Part shown: positions 59,869 through 64,000 of the stretch, one piece after another
Layout: every line of letters begins with the position of its first letter
Position numbering within the stretch: position 1 is the stretch's first letter
Source: Mercurialis annua
Taxonomy: Eukaryota > Streptophyta > Magnoliopsida > Malpighiales > Euphorbiaceae
DNA length: 64,000 bases
Assembly: GCF_937616625.2 (NCBI RefSeq)
Contig: NC_065570.1
Span: forward strand, 16,192,001 to 16,256,000
Direction: 5' to 3'
The notes under the pieces: model-generated
What the model saw: the letters and a program-made list of their open reading frames with translations, nothing else
Told to the model about the DNA's origin: nothing
The model's database searches: none
Program-made: the position numbers and the translations under genes

Positions 59869-61520
59869 ATTGAATATCCAAACATAAGCATGACATGATT
59901 CTCAAAACCAAAACATGACTCACATAAACAATTCAACCATGATTCACAAGCGCATTTACGTCTCAAATCAATACAGACTTGCAATGCATATATACCAAGT
60001 ATAACACTATCTATTCATTTACTCAATTCACCGAGTCTCAAACCCGTGAAGTTCCAGACTTGTCCATTGTATTTCCTTATGGTATATAAGTACCTATTCA
60101 CATATATATAATCTCAATTCATTCACAAGGTATAACTATTTCCTCGATTTACATAAAGAAATAAACTAGTAACCATAACCCCTTTTTATAGGCAGATTAT
60201 GTGTAATGACTTCATATAGGTACTACTCCTAACTCAAACATCATTTATACAAAATATTGATATGAGTCCTGTATATTTTGGTCTAGTTTCATTTCCAATT
60301 GGAATCACATCAATTGGATTAGTATAAATCAGATTATGCACATTACAACACCACTAGGTTAAACTGTCTAGACGAGTTGTACATATAAATGTTCCTCCCT
60401 TATTCACCATCCAAATCACAGAATTGGTCTTTTGTCAAAACTAGAAGGTTTTAGATAACATCATAAATAATCCACGGAATAAAAAATGGCATTATTTGGA
60501 AATCCATAACTCATTTTATCAATTTCGCAAGTAGCTAATGTTGCAGCCATAGTTCTACAAAGTAGGCAGAACATATACCTTGTCTTGAAATTGATCCACA
60601 CATCAATATAAACACAATTTGACAAAACCCTTCGGTGAAGTTATAGGTATATGAGTCTATAAATTATACCATAAAGATGATGAACTCTAACCTAATCAAT
60701 GAGATATTCATGTTTTGGTGACAACCTATCAGGCTGTATAGGCAGACATAGCAACAAACTGGTGTGGAGCATTAGGCTATCATAACAACTTCAAATGATG
60801 ATACACAAAGAATAAAAATTGTATTGGACTGGCTATAATTTCCATAAAATCAAGAATCAATCAATTTGGAGTTTTATAACTCGACTTTTGATATAAACAA
60901 CACAGACAAAATTTCGGATATAAGCATATTTCTTTCAAAAAGATGATGAACTCTAACCTAATCAACCAAAACACTTAAATTACTTACCAAATATCTTCTT
61001 TTCTTGATCCAATCTTTAATTAGGGTGCAATTGATCTTGTTGCTGGAGTTAGGTTTAGGTTTTCATCACTTTCTTATTCTACTTCTCTCATTCTCTTTTG
61101 ATATATGATAAATGAAAGTGAAGAGGTGGTTTTTATCATTTAGCTAGGGCTTATTCATGCTATAATAAGATTGGTTTGAAATCATCCTTAAATAATAATA
61201 TCTCATTGAATCCTTGAAAATATTTTATATGTTCAATTCTAACCTCAAACTTAATTTGATTTTGAACCACTCAAATCAACCTAATTTACCGACTTACTTT
61301 CACTCCAATTTAGTTCTGATATATTTGTTGGTCGTTATACTACCTATTATTCATTTTGAATAGTTATAGCATTAGTCAAACACCCATTATTTTCATTTAA
61401 ATAACATGAATCATTAGTTTAAATACTCACGTAAATGCAAATGAACGACGCTTACTCTTCACCATCGAAATGCATGAATGTATGAGTATGACTATATGCA
61501 ATTTAAATGTGGGTGTTACA

Positions 61521-62267
61521 GTAACGTTTGCAAACGTTCGGCTTAAATCACTAAAAAGGGAAAACGTTTGGATTTTTTTCGTAACGTTTGTAAACGTTTG
61601 GCTTAAATTGCTAAAAAGGGGAAACGCTTAGATTTGTTTCGTAACGTTTGTAAACGATTGGTTTTATTTCGTAATGTTTGTAAATGTTTGGCTTAAATCG
61701 CTAAAAAGATGAAACGATTGGCTTTAATCGCTAAAAAGGTGAAACATTTGGATTTGCTTTATAATGTTTGTAAACGTTTGGCTTATATCGCTAAAAACGA
61801 GAAACGTTGGATTTAAATTGCTAAAAACGTGAAATGTTTAGATTTTTTCGTAACGTTTGTAAACGTTTGGCTTAAATCACTAAAAAGGTGAAACGTTTGG
61901 ATTTGTTTTGTAACGTTAGGATTTGTTTCTTAAATTTGTAAACGTTTGGCTTCAATTGCTAAAAAGGCGAAATGTTTGGATTTGTTTCGTAACGTTTGTA
62001 AACGTTTGGCTTAAAGCGCTAAAAAGTTGAAACGTTTGGATTTATTTCGTAACGTTTGTAACGTGTGGCATAAATCGTTAAAAATGTGAAGCGTTTGGAT
62101 TTGTTTCGGAACGTTTGCAAACATTTGGCTTAAATCGCTAAAAAGGTGAAACGTTTCAATTTGTTTCGTAACGTTTGTAAACGTTTCGCTTAAATCGCTA
62201 AAACGGTGAAACGTTTGGATTGAAATTGCTAAAAAGGTGACACGTTTGGTTTTGTTTCGTAAGGTTT
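61521..62267 (+). repeat. 60-bp satellite, last block (plus orientation)
   Basis: About 12 monomers, again in plus orientation, bounded by the LTR-like terminus on the left and by a new LTR on the right. Several monomers are shortened. Confidence 0.95.
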
Positions 62268-62787
62268 TGTAATACCCCAAATATTTTAATGTAACTAAAT
62301 TGTGCCACGTGTCGCAAATTCCGATAAATTAAGTTAAGATTGATTTAATTTAATAATATCGGGAATTTAGACTAACTTTTATTGAGCGGATTAGCGGGAT
62401 TGAATGATAAGGCTTAGAAAATTAATATAAAATAAAAAATAGATCCCGTGACGGAAATTTTTTCACTAAGGTCCGCGAAATACTTTATAGTATTTATGGT
62501 AACAGTTCAAGTCAATCGAATACTGTTCAAAATTTGGACGCGGATACGTTTTCGACTAAATTGCAACTTTTGAAAAGTTCAAAGACCAAAACTTAAATTA
62601 GCCAATTAAGCCCCGAGAATAACGATTAAAATATCATTGGTGGAAAATAATAATTTTGGAATCGTATTAAATACGTACGTAATTGAGATAAAGTAAATAA
62701 TTAATCGTTAAGTTAAAATAGAAAGTTGTAAAGAGAATTGGTTTAAGTTAATGAAATGAATGATTAAAAGAGTATATTAACCAAATA

Positions 62788-62796
62788 TATATAAAT
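62788..62796 (+). promoter_or_regulatory. TATA box of the fourth LTR
   Basis: TATATAAAT about 520 bp into the LTR, followed by a pyrimidine-rich leader (CTTCACTTCTTTCTCTTTTCC). The donor-like GTAAGC at 62951 lies 163 bp downstream. Confidence 0.6.
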
Positions 62797-63163
62797 ATTC
62801 CTTCATCAGATAAAGGATCCAGAATCCTTCACTTCTTTCTCTTTTCCATTTCTCACGACGATCAACTACGGTTCGTCGCTCGATCTCCGTTTCTCGTCTG
62901 TTTCCGACTTTCTATAGCTCGAAACTATCGTAATTCAGTGGCGAATCATGGTAAGCTTCATGTTTTGTTGTTTGGGTGGATGAATTTCATTATATATCGA
63001 GTAAACGTATTAGGCCACGAAAAGCTTTTATCGTTTTCACGGTTTTAGACTTGAATTTGGTTGTTTTGAGTTTAGATATAGCATTTTTGATGTGTTTGGA
63101 TGTTGTTTATGCAAAAATGGGCGTATAGAACGTCAGAAAGCCCCGGAAAATAGATTCCGGGAG

Positions 63164-63302
63164 CCGTGCATGAAGTGCACGATCTTGCACACGAGGTGCA
63201 CGAACGTGCACCAACATGTGGTGCACGACTGTGCACCAAGGTGCACGAACGTGCACCAGCGGGAGGTACACAAACGTGCACCGCAATGCACGAGCGTGCA
63301 CC
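63164..63302 (+). repeat. GTGCAC hairpin array in the fourth LTR
   Basis: About five to six units of 22-24 bp. The perfect inverted repeat GGTGCACGAACGTGCACC occurs at 63195-63212 and 63240-63257, with degenerate copies between and after. Array start lies about 376 bp downstream of the TATA box. Confidence 0.9.
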
Positions 63303-64000
63303 CAGACCCTTGTTTCCCCAATCATTTCGTTTTTAATACCCGTTTCGTATTCATGTATCGAGGTTGAAATCGATTTATTATCAATCGCATGAATCGTTAA
63401 CCTAATGAGGTTAAACGTGAGTTAAGTAGAATAGAGATACAAATCGTAAACGTGATAGATACTGTTTATCGGGATATACGCGTGAGAAGCACGACGATTA
63501 TGAGAATAGTGTGTCATGTCTTGAGTCTAGAGTCAATCTTAGAATAGAATTCTGATGTGAGTCAATTGTTTTAAATCGTTTTAAATCCGGCGAGGCAAGA
63601 AGCAGCTGGACCAGGATCTCGTGAAACTTAACAAGTTTTGTTTAACGTAACATTTTTGGATATAAGCGGTCACAGTGAGTTTATATAATTTACTTTTAAA
63701 ATATTTACATAAGCAAATATCTTTATATTGCATTACATTTGATTTGATTATTTGCAATGCAAATTCCTTATATGAATTGCATATATGATTGATTTGAAAC
63801 CAGTATTGATTCGATGGAACGTGCTACCTATTGGGTGATAATCGGACTGTGTGATCACCAGTTTTGATTTGGTACAGCTGTAAACTTGATTATGAGCATG
63901 AATTTCGAAGTTGGACAATAAATTCGATACGAGTGAGAACTCGGTTACGGTGTAACCCGGAGTCCCCGTATCTAGTGAGTTGAACTCACACTTTGGGATT

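Larger units (their letters stand above)
56696..61520 (-). mobile_element. Unclassified LTR-like insertion with nested solo LTR
   Basis: Non-satellite sequence split by the solo LTR into 56696-56802 and 59707-61520, about 1.9 kb in total. The right terminus, read on the minus strand, is TGTAACACCCAC, a classic plant LTR start, directly abutting satellite (GTAACG). The left terminus has no TG/CA end, so it is probably a truncated LTR or element. It contains 47-bp repeats near the nested insertion and no coding domain. Its two satellite flanks are in opposite orientation, so it also marks the right end of the inverted block. Confidence 0.65.
62268..64000 (+). mobile_element. Fourth LTR, cut by the window edge
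   Basis: It begins TGTAATACCCCA directly after satellite sequence (GTAAGGTTT) and runs to the end of the window without reaching an LTR end or primer-binding site. It shares layout with the second LTR: a TATA box at 62788, a GTGCAC hairpin array at 63164 and GGACTGTGTGATCACCAG at 63844-63861 (41049-41066 in the other), at nearly the same spacing, although the rest of the sequence is largely different. No coding sequence is recognised. Confidence 0.85.

Overview
The window looks like a heterochromatic, gene-poor stretch of a flowering-plant (probably eudicot) nuclear genome. No host gene, tRNA, rRNA or CRISPR array was recognised. About 41.5 kb (roughly 65%) is one AT-rich tandem satellite with a 60-bp monomer, and nearly all the rest is LTR retrotransposon sequence inserted into it. 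The plant assignment rests on the Tekay-type (Ty3/Gypsy chromovirus) polyprotein, the TGTAACAYCC-type LTR ends and the primer-binding sites complementary to plant initiator tRNA-Met.

Layout: 1-18116 satellite (plus orientation) with young higher-order repeats of 3,020 bp and 1,478 bp; 18117-28308 a complete Tekay-like element on the minus strand, with 2,392-bp LTRs differing at 5 positions and a perfect 5-bp target duplication (CGTTT); 28309-38955 satellite (plus); 38956-44720 a second element on the plus strand with one 3,080-bp LTR, a primer-binding site and about 2.7 kb of apparently non-coding interior but no second LTR; 44721-46248 satellite (plus); 46249-56695 satellite in the opposite orientation, the switch lying in an almost perfect palindrome; 56696-61520 an unclassified LTR-like insertion carrying 47-bp repeats and a nested 2.9-kb solo LTR (56803-59706); 61521-62267 satellite (plus again); 62268-64000 the start of a fourth LTR, cut by the window edge.

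The only substantial coding sequence is the Tekay gag-protease-reverse transcriptase-RNase H-integrase-chromodomain frame at 25558-20684 (minus). It has no frameshift but is interrupted by two in-frame UAG codons, so this copy is probably non-autonomous unless the stops are read through. A chromodomain that recognises repressive chromatin fits insertion into a satellite.

The features most worth a second look are a CCAAAGTA octamer dispersed through the young element's non-coding parts, a GTGCAC hairpin array shared at equal position by two diverged LTRs, a splice-donor-like site shortly after the TATA box of every LTR, insertions recurring at one monomer position, and the palindromic inversion junction. 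No clearly new biological system could be demonstrated from sequence alone.
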